A stretch of 64,000 bases of DNA from Sulfitobacter sp. W027. Lineage in GTDB: Bacteria > Pseudomonadota > Alphaproteobacteria > Rhodobacterales > Rhodobacteraceae. The DNA is taken from assembly GCF_025143985.1 (NCBI RefSeq), contig NZ_CP083564.1:3060001-3124000 (forward strand), written 5' to 3'. The notes under the pieces are model-generated. The model had not been told where the DNA came from. It searched no databases and saw nothing but the letters and a program-made list of their open reading frames with translations. This document shows positions 45,766 through 53,944 of the stretch, in pieces. The position numbers and the translations under genes were made by a program. How positions within the stretch are numbered: position 1 is the stretch's first letter; the number at the start of each line of letters is the position of its first letter.

Positions 45766-45950
45766 TCCTTGACGACAACCTCGGAACCGATGGTGACAGC
45801 GTCTATGCCGTCCTCATGGCCACCCACGAAGGGCTGAGCGAGGCCGAAAGCCACGCCCTCAACGCACGGCTGGTCTTGATGCTGGCCAATGAAGTCGGCG
45901 ATCGCGCGCGGCTCGAAGCGCTTTTTGCGGCGGCACGCGATCTGGCTTAA
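45762..45950 (+). CDS. DUF2783 small protein, possible MhaB-like coupling subunit
   Basis: The 62-residue acidic protein has no membrane segment and no cysteine. It contains the pattern N-L-G-T-D-G-D-S-V-Y-A-V-L-M-A-T-H-E-G-L-S and an alpha-helical second half. DUF2783 proteins sit beside FAD hydroxylases. In Pseudomonas putida the 3-hydroxyphenylacetate hydroxylase needs a small partner, MhaB, of about the same length, so a coupling role is my inference. The ATG overlaps the flavoprotein stop (ATGA), so the two are made together. Confidence 0.8.
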   Translation: MILDDNLGTDGDSVYAVLMATHEGLSEAESHALNARLVLMLANEVGDRARLEALFAAARDLA

Positions 45951-46186
45951 ACCGCCCGTTTAAGACAAATTTCCCTGATCAACCCCGCTTGTCGGGCCGC
46001 TTTCCTGCGCTAACTTGCTGTTCACCTTACCGCGACAGGCTTGACGCAACGCGCCTGATCGGCAGACTAACACCCCGCGCCCACCTCAAGAGGCGTGATT
46101 AACGCAGGTCAACTGCATCACCTGACCCGACGCAAACTCGGGATTTGTGGCGGCACCCGGCCATCGCACCAACAGAGAGGAAAATC

Positions 46187-47866
46187 ATGGAATTTTTGAC
46201 ACGCACCGGAAAACCGCTGCCGCAATCCGTGCTGAATTCAGCCGAGAACGCCAAGAAAGACCCCGTCAACAGGCGCGAGTTTCTGGCGATTGCGAGCGCC
46301 TTCGGCGCCACGTCCGCCACGGCCTATGCGATGCTTGGCATGGCCGCGCCCGCACGCGCCGCGGCCCATGCCAACCTCAAAGAGGGCGGCACGGTGCGGA
46401 TGCAGATGGAGGTGCGTGCCCTGAAAGACCCACGCACCTACGACTGGTCGCAGATCGCCAACTTCAGCCGCGGCTGGCTAGAGTACCTTGCGATTTGGGA
46501 GAATGACGGCACCTTCACCCCCGGCCTGCTGGAAAGCTGGGAGATCAATGACGACGCCACCGAATACACATTGAACGTCCGCAAGGGCGTCACGTGGAAC
46601 GACGGCACCGCTTTCACCGCGCAGGACGTCGCGCGCAACATCGAAGGCTGGTGTGACAAATCGCTCGAAGGCAACTCCATGGCGGGCCGTTTTGCCACGC
46701 TGGTTGATGAAGAGACCGGCAAAGCTGTCGAGGGCGCGATTGAGGTGGTGGATGATCACACGGTCAAACTGAAGCTACCCAAGTCCGACATCACGCTGAT
46801 CCCCGGCATGGCCGACTACCCCGCCGCGATCACACCCGAGGGTTTCGACCCCGACACCATGTTGGACAACCCCAAGGGTACCGGCCCCTACCTGCCGGAA
46901 TCGCTGGAAGTCGGCGTGAAAAGCGTTCTAGTGAAGAACCCAGACCACACATGGTGGGGCACTGAGGTCTTCGGTGGACCCTACATCGACCGTCTGGAAT
47001 ATATCGACTACGGCACCGACCCTTCCGCATGGATCGCCGCCGCCGAGGCCGAAGAGGTTGACGCCTTCTACTCTATGGAGGGCGAATACATCGACGTGAT
47101 GAGCACGCTTGAAGGCTGGGTCGAGAACGAGATCGCCACCGCGGCAACCATCGTGATCCGCCCTAACCAACTGGCAGAAATCGACGGCATGAAGCCCTAT
47201 GAGGACAAGCGCGTGCGCAACGCACTGCAACTCGCGGTGGACAATGCCGTGCTGCTGGAACTGGGTTATGCCGGGCGTGGGATCGTGGCCGAGAACCATC
47301 ATATCGGCCCGATGCACCCTGAATATGCCGAGATCGAGCCACTGAAAACCGATCCGGAAGCCGCCCGTGCGCTGATGGAAGAGGCTGGCATGGCCGATTA
47401 CGAGCATGAGCTCTTCTCGATCGACGATGCGTGGCGCAAGGACACCACCGATGCCGTCGCCGCACAATTGCGTGACGCAGGCATCAAGGTAAAGCGGACC
47501 ATCTTGCCCGGTTCGACCTTCTGGAACGACTGGGTGAAATACCCCTTCTCCTCCACCAACTGGAACGCGCGGCCTTTGGGCGTGCAAATCTGGGCGCTGG
47601 CCTACCGCTCGGGCGAGGCATGGAACGAGTTCGGCTATGCGAACCCCGAATTCGACGCCCTGCTATCTGAGGCACTGGCCACGGCTGATGTCGATGCACG
47701 GCGCGAGATCATGGCGCGGGGCGAGAAGATGCTGCAGGACGATGGCGTCACGATCCAGCCCTATTGGCGCTCGCTCTACAACCACACCCGTGAGGGGCTG
47801 GTTGGCGCGGCGCACCACATCGGGTTTGAATACCACCCGGCGCGGATGGCTTGGGCGGAAGAGTGA
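46187..47866 (+). CDS. Tat-exported ABC solute-binding protein, family 5
   Basis: The 559-residue product is a periplasmic peptide/nickel-type (SBP_bac_5) binding protein. It begins with a Tat signal, with the twin-arginine N-R-R-E-F-L at about residues 28-33 and a processing site near A-R-A-A. Characteristic stretches are T-W-N-D-G-T-A-F-T-A-Q-D-V and N-P-K-G-T-G-P-Y. AGAGAGGAAAATC precedes the ATG at 46187. No permease or ATPase gene follows, only a terminator, so it must work with a transporter elsewhere. Whether its ligand is an aromatic compound of the neighbouring cluster is unknown. Confidence 0.92.
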   Translation: MEFLTRTGKPLPQSVLNSAENAKKDPVNRREFLAIASAFGATSATAYAMLGMAAPARAAAHANLKEGGTVRMQMEVRALKDPRTYDWSQIANFSRGWLEYLAIWENDGTFTPGLLESWEINDDATEYTLNVRKGVTWNDGTAFTAQDVARNIEGWCDKSLEGNSMAGRFATLVDEETGKAVEGAIEVVDDHTVKLKLPKSDITLIPGMADYPAAITPEGFDPDTMLDNPKGTGPYLPESLEVGVKSVLVKNPDHTWWGTEVFGGPYIDRLEYIDYGTDPSAWIAAAEAEEVDAFYSMEGEYIDVMSTLEGWVENEIATAATIVIRPNQLAEIDGMKPYEDKRVRNALQLAVDNAVLLELGYAGRGIVAENHHIGPMHPEYAEIEPLKTDPEAARALMEEAGMADYEHELFSIDDAWRKDTTDAVAAQLRDAGIKVKRTILPGSTFWNDWVKYPFSSTNWNARPLGVQIWALAYRSGEAWNEFGYANPEFDALLSEALATADVDARREIMARGEKMLQDDGVTIQPYWRSLYNHTREGLVGAAHHIGFEYHPARMAWAEE

Positions 47867-47888
47867 TCTGCCACTAGGTAGAAACGCG

Positions 47889-47917
47889 AAAGGGCCGCAG
47901 CGATGCGGCCCTTTTTC
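47889..47917 (+). terminator. Rho-independent terminator of the solute-binding protein gene
   Basis: AAAGGGCCGCA pairs with TGCGGCCCTTT over a GCGA loop and is followed by a run of T. It lies 22 bases after the stop and separates convergent genes. Confidence 0.92.
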
Positions 47918-47934
47918 TTTGCGCGGCGGCGCAG

Positions 47935-48870
47935 TTACCCGCCAATCAACTCTTTCGCCATCATCATATGCACGCCCTTTTCGCGGTTCACCGTCTGGGT
48001 GATGCGCAGATCCCCGGCCAGCGAACAGAGCACATAGGCATCCTCACGGCTGATCCCTGTGCGCTCAGACACCAGCGCGATCATGTCCCTCAGGGCCATC
48101 TCCGCGCAGCGGTCAAGGTCGGGGGCCATGCCCATGGTGATCACATGGGTTGGCGTTTCGGCCTGCGGATAGCTGACTGCCCGATCCTTTAGCACGGTCA
48201 GACGGAAGCGCCCCTGTAGCGCCGTCTCAATCGCCGTGACGCAGACTTCGCCATCGCCCTGCGCGCCATGCCCATCCCCGCAGGAAAACAGCGCCCCTTC
48301 GTTGAAGATGGGTAGGTAAAGCGTGCTGCCCGCCACCAGTTCCTTGTTATCCAGATTGCCGCCATGCTTGCGCGGCTCAATGGTGGCGATCCGGCCCCAT
48401 TCCGGCGGCGGTGCCACGGCCATGACGCCAAAGAACGGGGCCAAGGGCAACTCCAGCCCCCATGGCAGCCGGGCGATGCCCCGCTCTGCGTCCAGCGGGA
48501 TATTGGTGTGATAGGTCTCGATAAAATCCTGCGGCAGCGTGCCAGCCAAGGGCCGGATGAAGTTATACCCCCAGTCCTGCCGCAGCGCGACATCGAGGAT
48601 ATCCACCTTCAGCACATCACCGGGCATCGCGCCTTCGACGGCCACCGGGCCGGTCAGAATGTGACCGGGCAGCGGCGGCGGTCCAGCATCGTGGATGTCG
48701 TAAAGTTCGGGCGGGACGTGGAACCCCTCCGGCGGCAGGCAGTTGGCCGCGCCGGAAACGGTGTTGATGATCACCTCGTCGCCGCTTTGGATGGTCAGCG
48801 CGGGCGGGCGGCTGGCCTCGAAATAGCCCCAGTGGCAAGTCTTGGGTGATGCATTCAGCGTGGCTGTCAT
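47935..48870 (-). CDS. Acetamidase/formamidase family protein
   Basis: The 311-residue product belongs to the FmdA/AmdA family, which hydrolyses formamide, acetamide or related small amides with a metal. Family blocks seen are S-G-D-E-V-I-I-N-T-V-S-G-A-A-N, G-P-V-A-V-E-G-A-M-P-G-D-V-L, and the metal/active-site region F-S-C-G-D-G-H-G-A-Q-G-D-G-E-V-C. The start (MTATLNASPK) overlaps the stop of the upstream oxidoreductase gene by 4 bases, so the two are one operon. The native substrate is not clear. Confidence 0.9.
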   Translation of the reverse strand: MTATLNASPKTCHWGYFEASRPPALTIQSGDEVIINTVSGAANCLPPEGFHVPPELYDIHDAGPPPLPGHILTGPVAVEGAMPGDVLKVDILDVALRQDWGYNFIRPLAGTLPQDFIETYHTNIPLDAERGIARLPWGLELPLAPFFGVMAVAPPPEWGRIATIEPRKHGGNLDNKELVAGSTLYLPIFNEGALFSCGDGHGAQGDGEVCVTAIETALQGRFRLTVLKDRAVSYPQAETPTHVITMGMAPDLDRCAEMALRDMIALVSERTGISREDAYVLCSLAGDLRITQTVNREKGVHMMMAKELIGG

Positions 48871-49835
48871 GACTGCACCCCTCCGTTGGACAAGATGCTT
48901 TCGATAAGCTCCTGCACGCGCAGAGCCTCCTCTGGTGCCGCCAGACGGCTGGTTTTGCCCGCCATCAGCAGCGCCATGTCATCAAGCTGCGCTTTGAGGC
49001 TGGTGGCGCGGGTGTCGGCGGGGCTGGTGTTGGTCGGCGCGAATGCCTCTCCGGTCGAGACGGTGTCGATGGAGAATTCCGAGATGCGGCGGCTGGCTTT
49101 CGCACCTTTTACCGTTACCTCCTGCCGGTCCGGCTGCGCGCCGCCGATACTGCCGAGGATCGAAACCGGCAAACCTTCGGCGTTAAACAGCCGCGCCGCG
49201 ACATGGGTCTCGCATAGCTTTTCGTCGGGGTATTCCGCGTGGGCCCATTGCAGGGTCAGCGGCCCCAACACCCGCTCGCTCAGGAACAGAAAATGCGAGA
49301 TCACCTCGCGCGTCATGCCCCCCTCTTCGGCAAAGCGCAGCCAATCCGCATCCACCTGCCATGCGCGCGGCCAAGCCGGGTAGGTCACGATAATGTCGAT
49401 ACCGCAAAGATCACCGAGCGCGCCCTCACGGATCGACCGCGTCAGATCGGTCAGCGCTGCCCCCGCCGCTTGCGTGAAGTTGACCGCTGCCGGGACGCTC
49501 GCGGCCTGCAACTCGGCCACCAACGCACGACTTTCCGCGATGTCCACCCCGAGCGGCTTTTCGAGGAAGATCGCCTTGCCCGCCGCCGCGGCCTCAAGCG
49601 CATAGGCTTTGCGGGGCACTGGAGGACAGGCGAGGTAGACCAGATCGACATCGGCCATCGCCTCGGACGCCGTGGGGGATACCACCGCCTCCGGCGCGAC
49701 CTCTTGCGCGGCGGAACAGGCCGCAGGGTCCGGATCCCACATGGTGGTGACCGTGAAGTCGGGGTGCAGCACCATGTTCTCGGCCATGCGCCGCCCCATG
49801 ATCCCCAATCCGATTACCGCCGTTCTGATTGTCAT
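48867..49835 (-). CDS. Gfo/Idh/MocA-family oxidoreductase
   Basis: The 322-residue product has the Rossmann start V-I-G-L-G-I-M-G-R-R-M-A, the family motif E-K-P-L-G-V-D-I-A-E at about residues 91-100 and a second domain starting near 125. Members oxidise or reduce sugars, inositols or similar polyols with NAD(P). It overlaps the amidase gene by 4 bases and is 75 bases from the thioesterase gene on the same strand. Whether the three genes form one pathway cannot be told. Confidence 0.92.
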   Translation of the reverse strand: MTIRTAVIGLGIMGRRMAENMVLHPDFTVTTMWDPDPAACSAAQEVAPEAVVSPTASEAMADVDLVYLACPPVPRKAYALEAAAAGKAIFLEKPLGVDIAESRALVAELQAASVPAAVNFTQAAGAALTDLTRSIREGALGDLCGIDIIVTYPAWPRAWQVDADWLRFAEEGGMTREVISHFLFLSERVLGPLTLQWAHAEYPDEKLCETHVAARLFNAEGLPVSILGSIGGAQPDRQEVTVKGAKASRRISEFSIDTVSTGEAFAPTNTSPADTRATSLKAQLDDMALLMAGKTSRLAAPEEALRVQELIESILSNGGVQS

Positions 49836-49910
49836 CTTCGTCTCCCTCGATATGCCGCGCGATAAGACGCTGCATTCGGGGGAACTTCAACTGCTTGCGG
49901 GGCGATTGCC

Positions 49911-50342
49911 TCAGGCGAGGTCGGCGCGGACCAGTGGCTTGATCACGTGGGCCAGTTCTTCGGGCGCGGATTGGCTTTTGAACACATCCGCGATGGTAAA
50001 GACGCAGGTAAACGACCCCTCAAAGCACAGCGCCCCATTCTGCCGCGCCTTCATGCCGAAGGTGATGGACTTGTTGCCAAGCCGGGTCGGATAGGTCTCA
50101 CACATCAGCTTGTGGCGCGGAGTGACCGGGCTGCGAAAATCCATTGAAAGGTTCACGAAAGGCGTGCCGATGTTGCGGTCGATCTGAAGCTGGAACCAGC
50201 CATCGCCGTCGAAATGCGCCTCCCACCACGCGTTGATCGCATCCAGTGCGAAATAGGGCAGCCGCGCGGTATAGGCGATCTGCGCCGGGTCGCAATCGCC
50301 CCAAGTGACGTTGATCTCGTGAACAAAATTTTCCGTGGTCAT
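49911..50342 (-). CDS. 4-hydroxybenzoyl-CoA-type thioesterase
   Basis: The 143-residue hot-dog-fold protein has the active-site block W-G-D-C-D-P-A-Q-I-A-Y near the N-terminus, with the catalytic aspartate in D-C-D-P-A. This is the 4HBT/YbgC type, which hydrolyses acyl-CoA or aroyl-CoA thioesters. It is read in the same direction as the two genes downstream. The ATG lies at 50342. A role in aromatic acyl-CoA turnover is possible. Confidence 0.9.
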   Translation of the reverse strand: MTTENFVHEINVTWGDCDPAQIAYTARLPYFALDAINAWWEAHFDGDGWFQLQIDRNIGTPFVNLSMDFRSPVTPRHKLMCETYPTRLGNKSITFGMKARQNGALCFEGSFTCVFTIADVFKSQSAPEELAHVIKPLVRADLA

Positions 50343-50485
50343 AAGGCTGCCTTCATCTGCTCAGGCCTGCGCAGTGCCGCGCGGGACGTTGGCTATCTTC
50401 TATCCCTTCCAGCCCGGCGTGCAACCCGAGGGCAAACGGCGCGCAGCGTGCGAAAGCCGAAGGGCCATACGAAAAAGGGGGAGGA

Positions 50486-50562
<77 letters not shown>

Positions 50563-50675
50563 GTGGCGCGTCGGATAAGACAGCTTCGCATTGGGGTCAA
50601 GGGCGAAAACCGGATCATCGTGATTTTGCCTTATAAAAATGCCGCAACACCGCGTGCCGCCCTAGACGGCTTTCC

Positions 50676-51476
50676 TCAGTGCGCGGGCGCCGAAACCACA
50701 TCCAACAGCGTACGCCCGCCGTCGATGGTCATTATCTCACCCGTCATAAAGCCCGAGCTTTCGGCCGCGAGGAACTGCACCGCCTCACAAAGCTCATTCG
50801 GCCCCGCAATGCGGCCCAGTGGCGTATGCGCGCGTATGTCCTCGCGCCAGTCGCGGTTGTCAGCCACGGCAGCGCGGAGTGAGGCGCTCATCACCGATCC
50901 AAAGGAAATCGCATTCACCCGAATCCGATGCTGCGCCAGTACCAGCGCCAGAGAGCGGGTCATCTGCTGCACACCAGCCGAGGCGATGGCATAGCCCATC
51001 ATATCCGGCTGGTGCCGCTGCGCCGCGATGGAGCTGAGGTTAATGATCGACCCCACCTGCCCCTCGGTCTGCCCTTCGGCCTGTTTAATCATGCGCCGCG
51101 CGACTTGCTGCGACAGCTGCAGCGCTGTCATCAGGTTCTGCTGCAGCAGCGTCTCGACGGAGGTGTCGTCAACATCCAGCGGATCGGTCGGCATCACCTG
51201 CCGCGAGGCGTTCACAAGGATGTCGACCTGATCGTATGCGTCGATGGTGGCTGAGACGAGATTGGCAATGGTCAGACGTTGCCGCAAATCTCCCGCGAAG
51301 ACGCGGATATTGCCCTCGTCCGGCGTGTCGCCCAACTCCTCCATCAGCTTTTTCTCGTTAGAGTCGGCACACATTACATTGGCGCCCCGGTCGGCCAGAT
51401 GCCGGGCAATGGCAAGGCCGATGCCGTCTGCCGCACCGGTGATGATGGCCGTTTTACCAGAGATCGAGAAAGACAT
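50676..51476 (-). CDS. SDR-family protein lacking the catalytic lysine
   Basis: The 266-residue product has the NAD(P) motif T-G-A-A-D-G-I-G-L-A and the N-L-S-S-I serine region of short-chain dehydrogenases. The active site reads Y162-A-I-A-S166: tyrosine is there but the lysine four residues later is serine. Enzyme activity is therefore in doubt, unless another residue takes its place. The C-terminal F-M-T-G-E-I-M-T-I-D-G-G-R is normal, so the fold should be intact. It lies between the tRNA and the methyltransferase gene. Confidence 0.9.
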   Translation of the reverse strand: MSFSISGKTAIITGAADGIGLAIARHLADRGANVMCADSNEKKLMEELGDTPDEGNIRVFAGDLRQRLTIANLVSATIDAYDQVDILVNASRQVMPTDPLDVDDTSVETLLQQNLMTALQLSQQVARRMIKQAEGQTEGQVGSIINLSSIAAQRHQPDMMGYAIASAGVQQMTRSLALVLAQHRIRVNAISFGSVMSASLRAAVADNRDWREDIRAHTPLGRIAGPNELCEAVQFLAAESSGFMTGEIMTIDGGRTLLDVVSAPAH

Positions 51477-51495
51477 CGGGATACCCCCTAAAGGC

Positions 51496-52488
51496 TTAGC
51501 GGCGGCGGGTCAGCGGGCGCGTGGCATGGAACAGTTTGAACCGCGCATCGCCCCCCAGTTCCGCCACCTGCGCAAAGCGTTTTTTCAGTTCCGCCTCATA
51601 GGGCAGATGCCGGTTTGCAACCATCCACAGATCGCCCTGCCCCGACAGGATACGCGCGGCGGCGGCAACAAAGGCCTGACCGATCTGCGGCTCGGCGGCG
51701 CGGCCGGTATGGAAAGGCGGGTTCATCACCACTGTGTCCATTCGATGTGGCGGCTGCCATTCGGTGGCGTCTTCCCAGTGGAACAACGCCCGGTCGTCGG
51801 TCACATTATGGCGCGCGCATTCCAACGCCATATGCCCCGCCTCGACCAGATGCACCGTCTTCACCTTGGGCCGCGTCAGGATATGCGCTGAAAGGAACCC
51901 CCAGCCCGCGCCCAAGTCAGCCACTTCGGCCCCGAGGTTATCGGGCAGCACATCCACCAAAAGCGCCGAGGCCAGATCAACCCCATCCGCCGAAAAGACC
52001 CCCGGCGCGGTCCAAAAGCCCGCTTCGGTCTGGGCTGGGCCCGCTTCCCAATCGGTGAAGAAATCGCTGCTGCTGGCGTCGATCCAGTAAAGCTTGCCAT
52101 GTGCTTTTGAGATCGGCCCCTGAACCGTCACCCGCGCCCGCATCTCGCGCAGGATCGAATCCGCGCCATCGGTCTTTTGCCCATCAACCACTACCGGCCC
52201 ATCGCTGACGGCGCAGGCTTGCGCGACCAGGGCGCGGGCTTCATGTTTGGCGCGTGGTAAGCAGACGATGGCGGCGGCATAGCGCCCCTCCACCGAATGC
52301 GCGGCGTCATAGCCGCGGGCGGTCCAAGCGTCATAGGCCGGTTTGAAATCGTGGATGATCTTGCAACGCTCTACCGGCAGATCGGCCAAATCGGCATCCA
52401 CGGGGGGCTGAAAAAGGACAATCGTGCCTGTTTCGGGCAGTTCCAGCCCACCGCCGTTCAGGGCCAGTTCCAGTCGCGGATCAATCAC
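51496..52488 (-). CDS. RsmC-like class I methyltransferase
   Basis: The 330-residue product has an N-terminal half of RsmC type and a C-terminal SAM-dependent methyltransferase domain with A-D-L-G-A-G-W-G-F-L-S at the SAM site and the catalytic N-P-P-F-H. RsmC methylates G1207 of 16S rRNA in E. coli; RlmG uses a similar motif on 23S rRNA. I expect an rRNA guanine N2 methyltransferase, without telling which. It is 3 bases downstream of clpS. Confidence 0.88.
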   Translation of the reverse strand: MIDPRLELALNGGGLELPETGTIVLFQPPVDADLADLPVERCKIIHDFKPAYDAWTARGYDAAHSVEGRYAAAIVCLPRAKHEARALVAQACAVSDGPVVVDGQKTDGADSILREMRARVTVQGPISKAHGKLYWIDASSSDFFTDWEAGPAQTEAGFWTAPGVFSADGVDLASALLVDVLPDNLGAEVADLGAGWGFLSAHILTRPKVKTVHLVEAGHMALECARHNVTDDRALFHWEDATEWQPPHRMDTVVMNPPFHTGRAAEPQIGQAFVAAAARILSGQGDLWMVANRHLPYEAELKKRFAQVAELGGDARFKLFHATRPLTRRR

Positions 52489-52491
52489 GTG

Positions 52492-52884
52492 TTATTCTTC
52501 TTTTTCCATAGTGCATTGCAGCGGATGCTGGTGACGCCGGGCGAAATCCATTACCTGCGCCACTTTCGTCTCCGCGATTTCGTGACTGAAGACGCCAACC
52601 ACGGCCAGCCCTTTTTTGTGGACCGTCAACATGATTTCAAAGGCCTGCGCGTGGTTCAGGCCAAAGAACCGCTCCAGCACATGCACCACGAATTCCATCG
52701 GGGTGAAATCATCGTTCAGCAGCATCACTTTATAAAGCGGCGGGCGTTTGGTCTTGGGACGGGTCTTGGTCAACAACTCGGTATCGTCACCGTCTTTCGG
52801 GCCATTCGCCATCAACTGCCAGCCCGGCGCGGGCCGGTCTGTTGCTTGGGTCGTCCAATCTGCTTTCACGTCGTCACGGTGCAT
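52492..52884 (-). CDS. clpS: ATP-dependent Clp protease adaptor ClpS
   Basis: ClpS delivers N-degron substrates to ClpAP. The 130-residue product has the core [16 protein letters not shown] near residue 51-66 with the aspartates of the N-degron pocket, and E-R-F-F-G-L-N and V-G-V-F further on. AGGAG lies 7 bases before the ATG at 52884, so I keep this start; a shorter one at residue 25 has no good ribosome-binding site. The N-terminal 45 residues form a long flexible extension. Confidence 0.95.
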   Translation of the reverse strand: MHRDDVKADWTTQATDRPAPGWQLMANGPKDGDDTELLTKTRPKTKRPPLYKVMLLNDDFTPMEFVVHVLERFFGLNHAQAFEIMLTVHKKGLAVVGVFSHEIAETKVAQVMDFARRHQHPLQCTMEKEE

Positions 52885-52971
52885 TGCTGCTCCTGCGGCT
52901 GGGGGTAGAGCTTGTTCGTCGTGCAGCCGTCTATATAACCCCTAAACCAATTTAGGAAAGAGGCAGCACAT

Positions 52972-53679
52972 ATGGGCGGGGCACTCACCACCATCGGTTT
53001 CGATGCGGATGACACATTGTGGCATAATGAACGCTACTTTGCACTCTCCCATGACCGTTTTGCAGCCCTTCTGGCCGAACATAGTGAACGCGACCACCTG
53101 ATGGCCCGTCTGCTGGAGGCCGAGCGGCGCAATCTGCCGCATTACGGCTACGGCATCAAAGGCTTTACTCTGTCGATGATCGAGACCGCGATCGAGGTGA
53201 CAGACGGCAAACTTCCCGCTGAGGTGATTAACGATCTGCTCGCCGCCGGGCGAGAGATGCTGGCCCATCCGATTGAACTGCTGCCCCATGTTGAGGAGGT
53301 ACTGGAAACCCTGCGCGGCCAATATCGACTGATCGTGGTGACAAAGGGCGACCTGCTGGATCAAGAGCGCAAACTGGCGCTATCGGGACTGAGGGAGAGG
53401 TTCGATGCGGTCGAGATCGTCTCTCACAAGACCGAAGCCGCCTATCGCCGCATTTTCAAGCAGCACGGCGACGGCGCCGCGCGCGGGCTGATGGTCGGCA
53501 ATTCTCTGGCCTCTGACGTGCGCCCAATGATCGATGCGGGCGGTTGGGGTGTCTATGTCCCCCATGACCTCACCTGGGCGATGGAACATGCCGAACCGCC
53601 AACCAATTCGCCCCGATTTGCCGAGATTAGCGATCTTTCGGGGCTCACTGAAACAGTTAGAAAGATCGTCTCAGGGTGA
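52972..53679 (+). CDS. HAD-family hydrolase
   Basis: The 235-residue protein has the nucleophile motif F-D-A-D-D-T-L-W (Asp11 and Asp13), motif II V-V-T-K-G-D, and motif III-IV around the V-G-N-S-L-A-S-D-V region. The W after D-x-D-x-T-L is typical of a subset of HADs annotated as haloacid dehalogenase-like or phosphoglycolate phosphatase-like. It is divergent from clpS, with a 87-base gap, and read in the same direction as the following carboxypeptidase. Substrate unknown. Confidence 0.92.
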   Translation: MGGALTTIGFDADDTLWHNERYFALSHDRFAALLAEHSERDHLMARLLEAERRNLPHYGYGIKGFTLSMIETAIEVTDGKLPAEVINDLLAAGREMLAHPIELLPHVEEVLETLRGQYRLIVVTKGDLLDQERKLALSGLRERFDAVEIVSHKTEAAYRRIFKQHGDGAARGLMVGNSLASDVRPMIDAGGWGVYVPHDLTWAMEHAEPPTNSPRFAEISDLSGLTETVRKIVSG

Positions 53680-53722
53680 CTCGCAAGGGGCGGTGAGTCG
53701 CCTCTGTACACCCCGGAAACTC

Positions 53723-53766
53723 GCCCAACTACTGCCCAATTCCTGCCCAATTCTCGCCTTATTCGC
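53723..53766 (+). repeat. Tandem 11-base repeats before the carboxypeptidase gene
   Basis: GCCCAACTACT, GCCCAATTCCT, GCCCAATTCTC and a degenerate GCCTTATTCGC follow each other directly with an 11-base period, one DNA helical turn. They lie about 180 bases before the D,D-carboxypeptidase start. Direct repeats phased like this often bind a regulator in several copies; it is too short for a CRISPR. Confidence 0.55.
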
Positions 53767-53944
53767 GCTTATAGTGGGTTGAGCTATGCCAGCCTCTACA
53801 TATTGGAGGAGAGATCCCCCGATTTTTCACCTGTCCCATAGATTCGACGGCTTCCGCGATGCGCCGTCCTATGCTAGCCTTAAACCAATTAATAAATGGT
53901 CAGTCGAAAATCGGCGGCTCGAGGCAGTAAAAAGGCAGGCTAAC

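Noticed and set aside
46004..46013. Third LacI-like site CCTGCGCTAA before the solute-binding protein
   Set aside because: Only seven of ten bases match the palindrome before etfB, which is too weak to claim.
53723..53766. CRISPR array
   Set aside because: Repeat units are 11 bases with no spacers and no cas genes are in the window.
53786..53944. Separate short gene or 53-residue N-terminal extension of the carboxypeptidase
   Set aside because: GGAGGAGAG occurs just inside it and not before it, the residues do not form a signal peptide, and ATG 53945 gives a complete one.
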